Origin: Cardinalis cardinalis
Taxonomy: Eukaryota; Chordata; Aves; Passeriformes; Cardinalidae
Length of the DNA: 64,000 nucleotides
Reading direction: 5' to 3'
Assembly: GCA_014549065.1 (NCBI GenBank)
Contig: JACDOX010000007.1
Coordinates: 9,593,648 to 9,657,647 of the forward strand
The notes beneath the pieces were generated by a model, which saw only the letters and a list, made by a program, of their open reading frames with translations, ran no database searches and was not told the DNA's origin. Of this stretch, positions 1-11,390 are shown in pieces (the first letter of the stretch is position 1; each line of letters begins with the position of its first letter). Made by a program: the position numbers and the translations under genes.

Positions 1-2726
1 TCACCTCATTCTTCAAAGCTACTTGACCAAACCTTTAATGTTTCTCCATACAGCCCAGTATTTGTTTAATACGGTTTCTCATATCACCGTGAAATAAGTT
101 TACTGCTAAATGAGATACCTAACACCATTTTTGTGACCCTCAAGTTTTAGCATTATTTCTAGCCAAGGTTACTTTAATGGCTTTACCTTCTTCAGAAAAT
201 GTTTCTAGATCTGCCAGACATCAAATGTACTATATTTAAGTGCATAATATGTCTGTCACCTGCATTGGTTCAATACAAATTTGGAGTTCAGCGTAAGTCA
301 GGCAATCAACCCTCACTGCAGTCCGGGGAGAGATAATGGAGGATATTTTGAAATTCCAGATGCTGATTTCAGATAACTTGAGGACAATTCTCAAGCCTGG
401 GGGACAGAATTGTCATTATGATTTTCTTTAGTAGGAAATTTCTAATCAAGTAGGTAAAACAAGAGCTGGACCTCATCAACAAACCCTGGGAGACTGCCCA
501 GCATCAGTAAAGTATATTGCAAATCAACCAACCAATTCATTGCAGGTAACTTGAAGAAAAGCAATGGTAAAAACAGGAGATGGTTTCTTTCATGCTGAAA
601 TGTAGCATATAATATTATTTGCACACCTTATTCACAAGAATGTGATGAATTTTGTTCTTAATGAACACTTGGGAAGTGCTCTATTTATATCTAAGAAGCT
701 ATTTCTGCAGACTGTGCATCATCTGTGGTGAAGACAAGGCGGCACAAAAGGGGCAGCAAAAATTCCTGTGAGTCAAGGCCTTTGCAGGGCTCTTGATGGT
801 AAGAATGACTAAACAAAGATATAAAACTGGTTGCAGAAGAAACCTATTTTGTAATCAATTATCTCGTGTGTCCTTTGAATAGCAAGAGAAAGAAATCAGT
901 CATATTAAGAAAATAAGAGGCTTAACAAATGACAACAAACCTTGGTTTAAAGATTAACCTTTGATCTGTAAATATAAAGTGTGAAATTCCATTACTTTTT
1001 CTAAGTGTGAGGTTGGTTTAATAATTACTGAGTCCTGGAAAATCAAAACAAAACCAGGTAGCTATTGTGGGACCATAGAAACACACAGGTCTTGCTCTGT
1101 TATCATGCAGCTTTTATTATCAGTGCTATGGGGCAAATGGAACAAAAACTTCACAGGATTCCTGAGATAAAGCCATGTCTAGAAGGAAAACACATTTAAG
1201 AAATAATATAGGAACATATGCTTTCACCTCAAAACATTCAACACAGCACAGGCTCCATCCTAAAGCCTGAAATTCCTTCAGGCTCTGATTGCACATGCTA
1301 ACCTGCTTTCTATAAAGCAAGGGCAAGGTAGAACCAGTAGGGCTGGAGTCTAAAAACAAAAGAGCTTTGAAAGGAAAGGAATACAGCCTTCTATGGTCGG
1401 GAAACACCCATCATGGGACAAGGACGGGTCTTGGCAACAGCACACAACAGCTGAGCTGATAAAGTTTTCCAGATCCAGACCAGCTGTCTTTCTCCCATCC
1501 ATAAGGAGGCATAACATAACTCTCTCTCTCCTCACCTTAACCTGAGGACAGAGTTGCCAATAGTCACCTAAGCTCATGAATATGCTTGCCTGGAAGATCC
1601 CAAGAACATGTTCCACAAAGCTGTTCTGAACAACGCGTTTGCGTGGAGCATGTGGCGCATCAGCATTTTTCAAAGACTGGAAGAAAAGTCAGTTTTTGGA
1701 AACATGACAGCCTCAGAGAAAAAACAGCCACCTTGGGTAAACTGAGAATCTGATTTGTGTTCTGGGATTACGTGGGATTAGCCTCACTGCCATGGGAGAT
1801 CTCACATTCCTAGGTGATGCTTCAGTAGTCACTGTCTGATACCCACAGCCCTAATTTAGAAAGGCATTGTGATCCCAAGCCTTCCTTGCTGGGGCAGATC
1901 TTTTGCTAACAAATATAGTAGTGCATGAGGAAACCCAAAAACTACGTTTTTTCTGATGGAGATTCCAGTATTATGTATCTTCTGCAAGTACATCTAACAT
2001 TTTTTTGAGCAACTGTGCCAATGGGCATTTTTCCTTTGCTTTTTGATAGTAGATGGGTTGCCAGCTAACATTCAGTTTCATACCTAAGCTCCCAGCCTTC
2101 CCTGCTAAAGCCAACCCAAAACTCAGTTCTGTTCCTGTGCTTGTCCCTGCCCATGTGATGCTGAAGCAGCAGCACTGAGTAGGGCGTGTACCTTCTGCAA
2201 TCTCAGTTCATTACAATCACACACAGATGAGGAGATTTTGTTTGGTAAAAGCGCGAGCACTCAGCCACGGAGATTGTTTTTGGGAGTAGAGAGTGCCCAG
2301 GGGCTGGGGGAACTCTCTCTCTTACCTTCTGCTGATTTTTGAGGCTAGTGAGAGTATCTTGGTTGAGCCTACAAAAATGCTGAGAAGAGGTCTATCCTGT
2401 GTTGTGCATCTGCATGCAGTGTTTTGTTCCATGACCAGGGCTCTCAGGTATCACAGCAATGCAAGCAAACAAAACAGGAACTATAATAGCAATAGGCAGG
2501 ACAGTCAATCCTCATAATACCCTGACAGTGTTTGTGGAAACTGGAAAGAACAGAACAAACACTGGCTTGATTGGCATTTTATGGCTTGGATTGTATTACT
2601 GACCAGGTGATTCTTAAAGTTACTTTGTTGCATTCTCTATTTCAATAAGTGAAAAACAAAAAATGGCAAAGGAGAAGGTCATTACCTTTAAGATGGGGAA
2701 AATTAATTTCTCTACTTGTTTTACAG
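1..2726. other. Non-coding unique sequence, nothing recognised
   Basis: AT-rich sequence with short open frames only, none resembling a known protein. One small oddity is a cluster of four CpG dinucleotides within about 35 bases near 1630-1665, in otherwise CpG-poor DNA. No repeat family, RNA gene or promoter could be recognised. Confidence 0.6.
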
Positions 2727-2795
2727 TCTTTCAGGGAGGCAATTAAGAAGGCACCAAAAAAGTGGCCACTAACAGAAATCCCTGATGCTAAAATG
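2727..2795 (+). other. Exon-like stretch, unassigned
   Basis: A pyrimidine-rich run ending in ttgttttacag precedes an open frame that reads SFREAIKKAPKKWPLTEIPD and then AKM. The stretch is 69 bases (23 codons, phase 0 at both ends if the donor is the GT at 2796-2797). The composition, rich in Lys, Pro and Trp with a balanced mix of residues, looks more protein-like than most chance frames here. The putative donor (gtacta) is poor, and the frame stays open for another 22 codons before a stop near 2859. I do not recognise the peptide. It could be a real internal exon of a large gene, an alternative exon, or chance. No neighbouring exon was found to join it to. Confidence 0.2.
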
Positions 2796-4183
2796 GTACT
2801 ATCTGTACTAATGAAAAAGGCAATTTTTCTTAATTATTTTATTCTGTATTTGAGTTGCTAAGTGTAAGCCATTATTTTAGGAGTCTAAATTTTCTTTTTC
2901 TTGTAAAAATTCTGCATGTAGCATCACAAAGTAATCACCAACATGTCTGAAAGTCACCACTGAAGCTGGATGCAGGTCACTGTAACAGTGCTTCCAGTGC
3001 CACAAGTCATCCATTGATCCTGCTGAAATAATTTCGAACTCAGACACCTTGAGTTCCTCAGGGAATTTAAAATTACACTGTAAGTACTAAGGCACTCATA
3101 GGGTTTTGTCCAAACCCAAACATTTGACTGCAGATACATCTTTCTAATTCATTGCTGCTGAATGAGAAATGCATCACTGAGCAAATGGTATCAGGGAAAG
3201 AAAAGCTCCACTTAGTCATCATATCTTTCCTCCATCAATGCAGATTATTCAGTCTAATACTATATGTGCTACTTGTTACAGGACATGTTTAAAATTTGCA
3301 TAGGAGACTTACAGAACATCACAAAAGTCTCTACACCAGATTTTTTTCCTTGGGATTCCCTTATTAGATTTATTTTCAAAATAGTATTTTATATCATTAT
3401 TTCCAGCCTCAAGCACTTGTGGCATTCAAAATACTGTAACATTTGTATTTATAATATGTATTTATGAGAATGTTTGAAGAAAGCTAGGCATAGTCTTCTC
3501 AGTCTCCTAAAACTTTTATTATTTTTCTGTGAATTCCTCCTCTGTCAGTCTTCACCATCACTCACACACGTGGCACCTGCTGCTGAGCACAGAACTGCAG
3601 GTGTGATTCTGCCAGAAGAACAGCAAGGTAATTACCTTCTCCTTGCCCCATGATGCACCAATACCATACATCCAATATTGCACACACTTTTGCTGAAATA
3701 GCTTTCCTGTCCAACATAGCATATCCCAAATGTGCCACTCTCTAGACACTGACACATCTGATGCTTTTTAGCCTTTTATGCTTTCCAGATTTCCCTCTGT
3801 CACTGAACATGTATCTTCTAAATTACCTTCTCCAGTTAATTGCCTCACCTCTCCAATTTACATCTCCCAGTATTTGGCAAGAGTCCTACTTTCCTGCCAG
3901 TTTTCCCTTCACTCCTTCATCCTACCTGTAAATTATTTCCTTGTTCTTCCTAACCATCTGACTTCATTAATCCATTTTGGGTTTTATTGCTGAATTCCAT
4001 TCTCTTTCTCTAAAAGATTCCTCAGTCTCAATACATTACTATATTCTACTTTGGTTTCTTGCAGACTTCACTGCACCCAATATGATTTCATCAATGCACA
4101 TGTTCACACAGCACCTTTGGAAACAGTGCATTATTTCTCCCGCAGGTTTGTTCTGGAGGGAGGAAGCAGAGATTCTTGCACCA
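2796..4183. other. Non-coding unique sequence, nothing recognised
   Basis: AT-rich DNA with short frames interrupted by stops on both strands. I see no repeat family, microsatellite or RNA gene here. Confidence 0.55.
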
Positions 4184-4215
4184 CCACTATGAGATGGAGG
4201 TGGATCTCATAGTGG
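4184..4215. repeat. Perfect 12-bp inverted repeat with 8-nt loop
   Basis: The left arm ccactatgagat (4184-4195) is exactly reverse-complementary to atctcatagtgg (4204-4215), with the spacer ggaggtgg between them. Pairing stops at both flanks. No longer foldback or transposon end is visible around it. Confidence 0.85.
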
Positions 4216-5424
4216 ATTTGTGACCTGCTGCCCTTTCTATGCTGGCCCATTTAAACATTTTCTCCTGTTTGACCTCATGGACCTGGCTTTTAAATCTCCA
4301 TTAAGCTCCTTTCCTGAGATTTAAGACCTTTCTACTGTCATAGTCTCTTCACCATCCACATCTAAAATTAAACTTTAATGCTGAGTCTCCAGAGTCTTAA
4401 TCAGCCTGTTAACACTGGCTGTATACAAAACCAAACTAGTCCAAAATCATGTAATCATTATCCAGTATAGTCAAAATAGGCACTTTATCAAGTTATTTGT
4501 TCCTGGGCATGAACTGACCAAACCTAGTTCAAGACCACTGCAGATGTCAAGTGCCATTTGTTAATATGTTGGCAGATACCTGTGGGCAAGACTACAATTT
4601 TCAGTCTTTCAATCTCATTACCTGAGGCAGTAAGCAAGGAAAAATCAGCCACAAGTCATGGGAATAGAAAATTCAGCAAAAGGTGAGCAAGGAATGGTAA
4701 GAAACATGGAGGTCTACAACTATACCCTATGACATGCAAAGAGCCAAAATAATTTTTATCTTGACAAAAATTTAGAAAGGAAGAAAAAGCAAGAGATACA
4801 ATTCTTTTGGCGCCTGAGCTCTGCTTCTCCATACAGAGGGCTCTGATAGCTGGGGGGTGTTTGCTCATGAATGCACATACACTTTATTCGCCTTCCTTAT
4901 GCCCTTCAAAAACCAGTGATGTGGTCTGGGCAAATATTGCTATTCTTGCCTTTGCTGGAAGCAGAAATCTTGCAATCCTTACAGTACTCCAATCTTGTCC
5001 AGAAATAAAAGTTTTGAAGTAGACAAAGATAATAAAATACCCACATTCATTCGCGTCTCTTTCCTACACAGTGATTTTACTTATTTTACTTCAAGAAACA
5101 GCAGGAATCAGATGGAAAATACAAAAGTAGGGCACTGTAAACAGCCTCAACTCATACTCTCTGTTTTCCTCTACTGAAATGTATGAAACAGCTTTATTTC
5201 TTAATGTGGTGCATCTTTCTCATTAATAAAGGATGAAAATGCGTATCTGCAGTATTTAACATACTCTGTATTTCTAACTGCAAGTCCTTCAAAAGACTTT
5301 TCTGTTTCTGATCCCTCTGGAGCAGCATTCAGGTAACTCAGTCAGAAAGGTGCTGAGCAGCAGAGGCTGCAGTGCCTGGGAAGTGCAGCTTTACAGGATG
5401 AATTCAGTTTTTTCTGACTTGTCC
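4216..5424. other. Non-coding unique sequence, nothing recognised
   Basis: Ordinary AT-rich sequence. Several short plus-strand frames near 4.8-5.2 kb are unrelated to any family I know and lack coding-like length. I see no repeats. Confidence 0.55.
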
Positions 5425-5560
5425 TTAGAAACCTTCAGTGATGGATGGTGCAGCACACCCAGGCAGCCTCCATCCCTCCTCACACATCCTCGTAACAAGT
5501 TTTTCCTAATCTTGCTTTTGAGATTTCCCACAGACACTGACAGTTGCTTCTCTGTGGATG
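5425..5560 (-). mobile_element. Degraded CR1 LINE fragment (3' region)
   Basis: Read on the plus strand this follows the order of the reverse-complemented CR1 3' region as I remember it. There is a gatgga…cagcac block, then aggcagcctccat, then a block ending in aagtttttcctaat, then ttgcttttgagatttccc. Many substitutions and small indels separate it from the consensus, so it is an old copy. The 8-bp CR1 terminal repeat is not visible, so the true 3' end is lost or lies further left. Confidence 0.6.
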
Positions 5561-7417
5561 CAAGGAATGCCTAAGCACTGCCCTTGCAGCATCCTCACCA
5601 ACACCTGCCCTCTAATCTGTCACAAGAAAATGTGACAAATGTTTTGTGTTGCTCATGATTTCTCTTCAGGGCTCTAACACCATTGCAGCTTTTTCACTGA
5701 TGTAACATGGCAAAAGATGAAAATTAGGCCTTTCATTTTACATCATCACAAACTCTCTGAAAGTCCCAGCTCAGGAGGACACCTTTCATACCAGGCCCTG
5801 GAAACACTGAGGTTACCCTGAGGTTAACCTTTTGTACCTTGCAGTGGTTGGCTTTTTGCAGGGCCTGCACAAATTCTTTTCCCACTATCACTGGTAAAAA
5901 AATTGCTGCCCTCCCTCAACACTAGGTTTTCTGCCATGAGAATATCAAGGTTGTGTCTTGCCTTGCTCCCAGCTGGCTGCTCCCAAACCTTGCTATGCTG
6001 TGGCTGAGTGGCTGTGCTCCCAGGGGCTATCCCAGCCTCCTCAGCCAGAGGTTGCACAAAGCCTGGCAGAAGCTCAGCTGGACGCACAGAACTCCTTTCC
6101 CCAAAGCAAGATAAAGCAAAGGTGCTGATCAGTGGTGTCCCACCTGCACTGGGGAGACACTGGCCCTGGTTCTCCCAGAGCTCAGGACTCTTCCTATTTC
6201 TTTTCCTTTCACCACATGATAATGTCTTTTAGTTTTGCAACATAATTTGTTGCGGTGATTTTTTTATTCATTACCATCTTGAAGAGGTCTGGCCACTCAT
6301 TCAAATCCTCATTTTTCTGCAGGTATAGAATTTACCTTAATTGCCTCACTAAGGTGTCCATTCTTGACTTAAAGCCTCTATACAAATCACATTAAAAGTA
6401 CATGCTGAAAATTTCCTAAGTCTGCAGGACTTACAGTCAAGATAAGCAAGCACAGTAGTACAATTTATGGATTTCCAATCAAAATGCATGCAAACAACTC
6501 AAAGCCCATTGGCCTTCCCTATGCAAAGGTACACTGGTAATAATGGTTTAGACATAGAGAGTTAAAGTTAGTAGGGAGAGGTCCTCATTTTTCCATGCAA
6601 TGCATTAATAAATAACATTAAAATTATTTTTCTTTAAAAATAACTGAATCCAGTTTGCTCCTGCTATTTTAAAAACCTTTTTATTCCTCCTCTTCTCTCT
6701 CAAGTTATGACCAGTTGTTTACGGACCAACTTCTGCTTCTAGACAAACTCTTTTGTCTACGAATATTAATTAGAGAATAACAATTTCCACTGATGTCATT
6801 ACCACAACAAATCTCAAGGAAGAGTCTAGAAATGTGTTTCTCCTTTTCCAGAGGCACATACAGCTTTCAGAATGCTTTCTCACATTGAGTTCATATTGAT
6901 TCAGATATCCTTCATTCCTCTGTACTATTTCTAAATCACATAAATGACATCGAAGAAACAGAAAGCGTCTGACTTTTATCACCAAAATAAATTCTGATTT
7001 AATGTACTCTTTCCAATACTTAGGCACAATAGGATACATGATTAGAGCATAGTGGAGCTAACAGAATACCCATCGTGCCTTGTTAACTGAGGATGCATGG
7101 TATAGATCCAGGTAAAATTTGAACTTTGTAGCTTTTGTGGGTTTAATTTAGACCCTTGGGGCTACATATGCATTGAAGGCTGGACACGTAACATCCATTA
7201 TTGTTAAAAGTAGTTGCACATAAAATCAATGATGTTTAACAGAAAAAATGAACTTTATCTGATTTCATTTCTGATTTAAAAAAACTCCAATAATCCTAGC
7301 CCACAGTTTAAATAAAATGTCCTGAAAATGACAGATACTTCATTTTTGCTTTAAAGGCATGATTCTGAAACAAGCAGAGCTGTCTGACAATGATTAAAAA
7401 AGCCCAAAACATCATCA
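5561..7417. other. Non-coding sequence, nothing recognised
   Basis: Unique AT-rich DNA. A GC-richer patch near 5.8-6.2 kb has short overlapping frames on both strands, but no recognisable protein, repeat or promoter motif. Confidence 0.5.
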
Positions 7418-7512
7418 CTTAAGCACATGGGAATGTGACTGCAACCAGTAGGGCTGCTTATACCCACTGGGATAAGTATGTGCTCAAATGCTTTCATGGA
7501 CTGGGACCAGAA
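7418..7512. repeat. Old dispersed repeat, copy 1 (acttaagcacatg type)
   Basis: It begins with acttaagcacatg and ends with an aagtatgtgctcaaatgctt block followed by ggactgggacc. This is the two-ended arrangement of a short, nearly palindromic dispersed sequence that I recall from turtle, crocodilian and bird genomes (ends like acttaagcacatgctt and aagcatgtgcttaagt). It is strongly diverged. I cannot name the family with certainty. The foldback-like shape suggests a non-autonomous DNA transposon. Confidence 0.4.
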
Positions 7513-8169
7513 ACCAGTAGAATCAACCCTGAAGACCTAATTTTGAGCACAGACACGTGTACAGATTTTAGGTGGGTTTTGTAAGAGAGAGTGTTATTAA
7601 ATTTGTTTGACAGATCTCTATTTAAGATGCAGATTTACACACCAGATGCCTGCCTGAAGCTGAATATTTCAGGGGGAAAAAAAATCAAAATGGTTAGATC
7701 ATTTCTGAGAAAAACCATAATTTGATCTGACATAACCTAATTTCTGAGGGTTTTAATTTGCAAACTTAAGCTGTACCCCCTTACACTTCTCCATAAGTAA
7801 AATAGAATGGGAGATACCTCAGTGTCCTATTTGTGCTACGGATTTATCATATGTGTGTTCATACCATAGTTTGAAAACATCCACTATTTTAAAATGTGTA
7901 AGTATTTTAGTGATAAAATTAAACTCTAGGAGTAAAAATATTTTTTTAGATTTATATATACAAATTTGATCTCCAGAATAATATGCATTATATATTCACT
8001 GTTCCCTGTTAAGGATGAGACTTAACCACCTCCTTTCTATAACATTCATTCATTAAGCCTAAAAATGCCTGGAGTTGCCTGATGCAAATAATACAAACAA
8101 ATCTATGAAATGTGTTTTCTAATTAAAAGCCCACTTTATGATCTATTGATATGAAATAAGCAGCAGCCA
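7513..8169. other. AT-rich non-coding sequence
   Basis: Very AT-rich, particularly 7900-8000, with short A and T runs. I see no gene, RNA or repeat family. Confidence 0.55.
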
Positions 8170-8900
8170 GACTGTTAAATCTGACAATACTGAATTGGCA
8201 CTCTGTCTGTGGCACAGATTTCCCACTTATCTGCATGCTTTAAGTGCTGCACTGGACAGAAAGGAAATGAGAGTCAGTCTTCCAACCCAAACCCGCAGGG
8301 ACCTGGGTGAACCCCCAGCATATCAAGGGGCTCACTCTGATGAGATGTTACGGCAGAATAATGAAGAACTGGACCCCATTTGCATTCAATAGAAATAGAC
8401 ACCAACTCCATGGCAATTACTTCACACGAGACAATGTTCTGGTATCCTAAAAAAGCCCCGCAAAACCCAGCAAGTGCTGAGGAAGGCGAGCTGTATGCAG
8501 GTCAGCCTCCTGCAAGGGTCTGCCCAATTTGGCTCACTATCAATGGAAGAACTCCTTTTACTCTTTGCTGCCGGATCCGCTCAAAAGGGGTTCGTTACAG
8601 GCAGGGTTTGTTGCAATGAGTTTGGGCTGCACTGTGAACTTCAGCAGGATTCCCTGAAAGGCAGGGAGTGATTTTTTGCTGTGGCAATGGTGCTTTTGAC
8701 TCAAGGTGAGGAGGAGCAGACCCTCTGTCAATGTTAGTGCCAGGCTCGTCTGGTAGCTGCACACACATTCAACACACAGGCAATAGGAAATACTTCACCT
8801 TGCCATGCATGAGAAGGCGTATGGTAAGAGTGACATTGAGACCTCCTTCGGACACTTTTCCGTCCTTCGTGTTCATCCTGGCCTTGTATCTTCAATACTT
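8170..8900. promoter_or_regulatory. CpG-enriched block with octamer site, possible conserved element
   Basis: About a dozen CpGs fall in some 620 bases (for example at the ccggatccgc near 8571), which is high against the surroundings. An exact octamer, atttgcat (the reverse complement of ATGCAAAT, the POU-factor site), lies at 8378-8385. Several overlapping frames of 62-93 codons exist on both strands, but none is recognisable and they overlap each other in different frames, which argues against coding. The sequence looks like a slowly evolving non-coding element. That is an inference from CpG retention and motif content only. Confidence 0.3.
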
Positions 8901-8910
8901 GAAAGTAGCT

Positions 8911-8990
8911 TCGTTTTTTTTATTTTTTTCTTCTATTCACTTAATCAACCTAAAGAGAGAGAGAAAGAAAAAAAAAAGAAGGAGTACCAT
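8911..8990. repeat. Low-complexity T tract followed by GA/A tract
   Basis: A T-rich run (8911-8937) is followed about 15 bases later by a (GA)n/A-rich run (8953-8983). The two are roughly complementary, so a sloppy hairpin is possible. Confidence 0.8.
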
Positions 8991-10349
8991 TGAGTGGCTG
9001 AAGCTACTCTGAACTGAGAATATCATGTTGTACAAACCAATTAACATTCCTTCCTTTGATTTTCTGGACTACAGTTTAGTGCTGAAAAGGCTCCTTTGAT
9101 TATTATCCCTCCCCATCCAACTCTTTAGCCCTTCATCAATTACAAGATAAACTCCCTTTTGAAACCTTTAAAATTTTCTTAGCTTCCTGTATTGCAAAGT
9201 TGAAAGTACAAAGCACAGCAGAGTGAAGTACAACATTTTCTTCTGAAGAGCACTTTGTTATCCTCTGCAGTGCGTATATGTTACATACATATTTCTATAC
9301 TTGTGTTTTTTTACACGTGCCTGGTGCTGTTTTTATTTCTCTCCTTGTTACTACATCTTTCTCTTTTTGCTCTTGCAGAAGAGATATTTTTGTTTTCTCT
9401 CCAGCTAGAGAGAAATTAATTCTGAGCCTAAACACTGATCCCTGCCAGCAACAGCGGATGACACATTATCAAAGACATCTGAATAACTAAGAGCCACTTG
9501 CTGTTGTAAATCTGGGCACTGTCTGACTTTGTTTTTGTCTATGAGGCCCAGAGGTGGCTCAGTCCCTCAAAGGCCAAAGCTGAGCCTCAGCCCTAAGTGG
9601 AAGGAAGATTTTTCTTAATTCCTAATGACAAATTGCAGATTTCCAGTCATTTACAAAGCCATAAATATCCTAAAATGCTAATGAAAGCTGCAAGGGCTGG
9701 CTTTAAAGGGATAAACAAGCTGCATTATGAGTTTATTAATGCAAGGACATTTATCAGCACAAACAAAAATGAGAGCAGGAAGGAATATTACCAAGGGCAG
9801 ACAAATTCTGTAGTAGAAAAGGCTTAGTGACTCCTTATTTAGTTTTGTCCTTTTCAGGCTTATCTTAGAAAGCATAAAACCCTTACACATTATGCCTCTC
9901 AACAACCATCCCTTTTTTGTTACCCATCCTCTGTAAGAATCCCTATTAGCTTTGCGTCTTTGGACTTCCCAAATATTTACCTTGCACTATATATAAATAG
10001 GGCACTGGCTAATGAGCACTCCTAGGGACACCCATTTTGTGTTTTGGAGTGGCAGGCTGCTCTCCCCTTGCCAAGATTGCTCAGGCATGAGCCTAAAGAA
10101 TTGGAAGGGCCTATGGGATCCTTCTCCTAAAAACTCTGGAGGAAGTATTGTGAGGCTGTTTCACCACTTGATTAAGCTCTGTCCTAAGAGCCACTAAGCA
10201 CTTTACTAGATCAAAGTGAAGCCTACATTGGCTGAACATGCTATGTGTGATTCTTAAAGAAGGGCCTAAGAAAAGCGTAGAGAGATTGCTGATGTGATTC
10301 ATGGCACCCTGGGAGTCTGCCTCCAGACCTGCATTTCCCATAGCCATTG
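8991..10349. other. Non-coding sequence, nothing recognised
   Basis: Unique AT-rich sequence. A plus-strand frame (9597-9827) and an overlapping minus-strand frame (9678-9905) show no recognisable protein. A short TA run lies near 9990. Confidence 0.55.
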
Positions 10350-10560
10350 GTGGACAGATTCATGAATTTGTTTAGTGCCTTCTTGAATCCATACATCTAG
10401 TCTCCAAAAGTGGTGTTCTCACATGTTTAATATTAGTGTGGAAAAACGTTCTCCATTCTATGTAGCTTAAATTTGCTCACTGGTATTTCTCCTTGTTACA
10501 CATTTTGCCCTTTCTGTGTTATCTGAAGACTGTCACACCAAGTCACTTCTCCGAAGCTGA
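10350..10560 (-). mobile_element. Ancient CR1/L3-like LINE fragment
   Basis: Read on the plus strand, a ttcttgaatcc block, then a cacatgtttaatattagtgt block, then a gtggaaaaacgttctcc block follow the order of the reverse-complemented 3' part of old CR1-clade elements as I remember them. It is heavily diverged, much more so than the copy near 62.4 kb, which fits an insertion older than the bird radiation. Boundaries are approximate. Confidence 0.5.
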
Positions 10561-11149
10561 AACTTCTCATTTCAGCCAGGGCTTGTGAGTGACCAAGCCA
10601 CTCCTGATGTTTTTGCCCCTGGGAAATACACTGGAAGAGTTTTCTCTCAAGCCTCTACAGGAATAGTAGGGCCACAGAGAGTTCCTGTGCCTTCAGTGAC
10701 TGCAAGAATAAGTGGCAGACAGGCCTAAGGAGAGATGAAAAGAAAGAGTGAGAAAGAGCAGCTTAAACTCCTCATTCCACCGTCTTGATTTTCCCTAACC
10801 TGGCATGGACTCGGAGTATTTAGTACCTGTCCTCCACCACCCACAACACAGCTGCTGATATAAATCCATTTATTTCACATTTCTAGGCTTATCCCTTACA
10901 CTACATATTCCATATCACACTGGAGAAAGGGAAACAAGAAGTCAGGTGACTGGGTGAGAAGGCAGAAAACAGAAGCAGCCTGGCCATGTCTCTGATGCAC
11001 CATGAGTGCAAGAAGATGACAGGAAAATGTTCCAAGGCAGATCTCAGGGAATGGCAGAGAAGGGTTTCAGCTGCACTCTACTTGTTTAAGATTAGACCAG
11101 GACTCAGGGGAAAACCTGCAACTGGAGGACCATGACAGCCCCTTCTGAG
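10561..11149. other. Non-coding sequence, nothing recognised
   Basis: Unique sequence with mildly raised purine content near 10720-10760. No element recognised. Confidence 0.5.
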
Positions 11150-11390
11150 AAGTTCAGAGCGTGGAGCGGAGGAGATGACTGCAGTTGTTCCCAGGCTGAG
11201 ACAGGGAACCGGTCGCATGCTGCTCTGGACCTGCTCCTTGCTGAGGGAAATGTCCCGGCTCTGACAGCCCAGCATTTTTCGATCTGTCAAATATAACCCA
11301 AGCAAACCCAAAATGCCAAACAGGAGCACTTTGGTACCTAAACAGCAGCCTAGACCTTGTAATTCTGGACTGTACGAGAGCAACACTGGC
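11150..11390. promoter_or_regulatory. Small CpG cluster with a minus-strand open frame
   Basis: About eight CpGs fall in 230 bases, including gagcgtggagcgg (11157-11169) and accggtcgc (near 11208). The minus strand is open for 131 codons (11473 to 11078). Midway it has a hydrophobic run, LLFGILGLLGLYL, followed by a polar Ser/Arg-rich part. A weak minus-strand acceptor-like sequence (tatatttgacag) sits just upstream of 11283. I recognise no protein family. Either a conserved non-coding element or an unrecognised exon would explain the CpG retention, and chance cannot be excluded. Confidence 0.25.
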
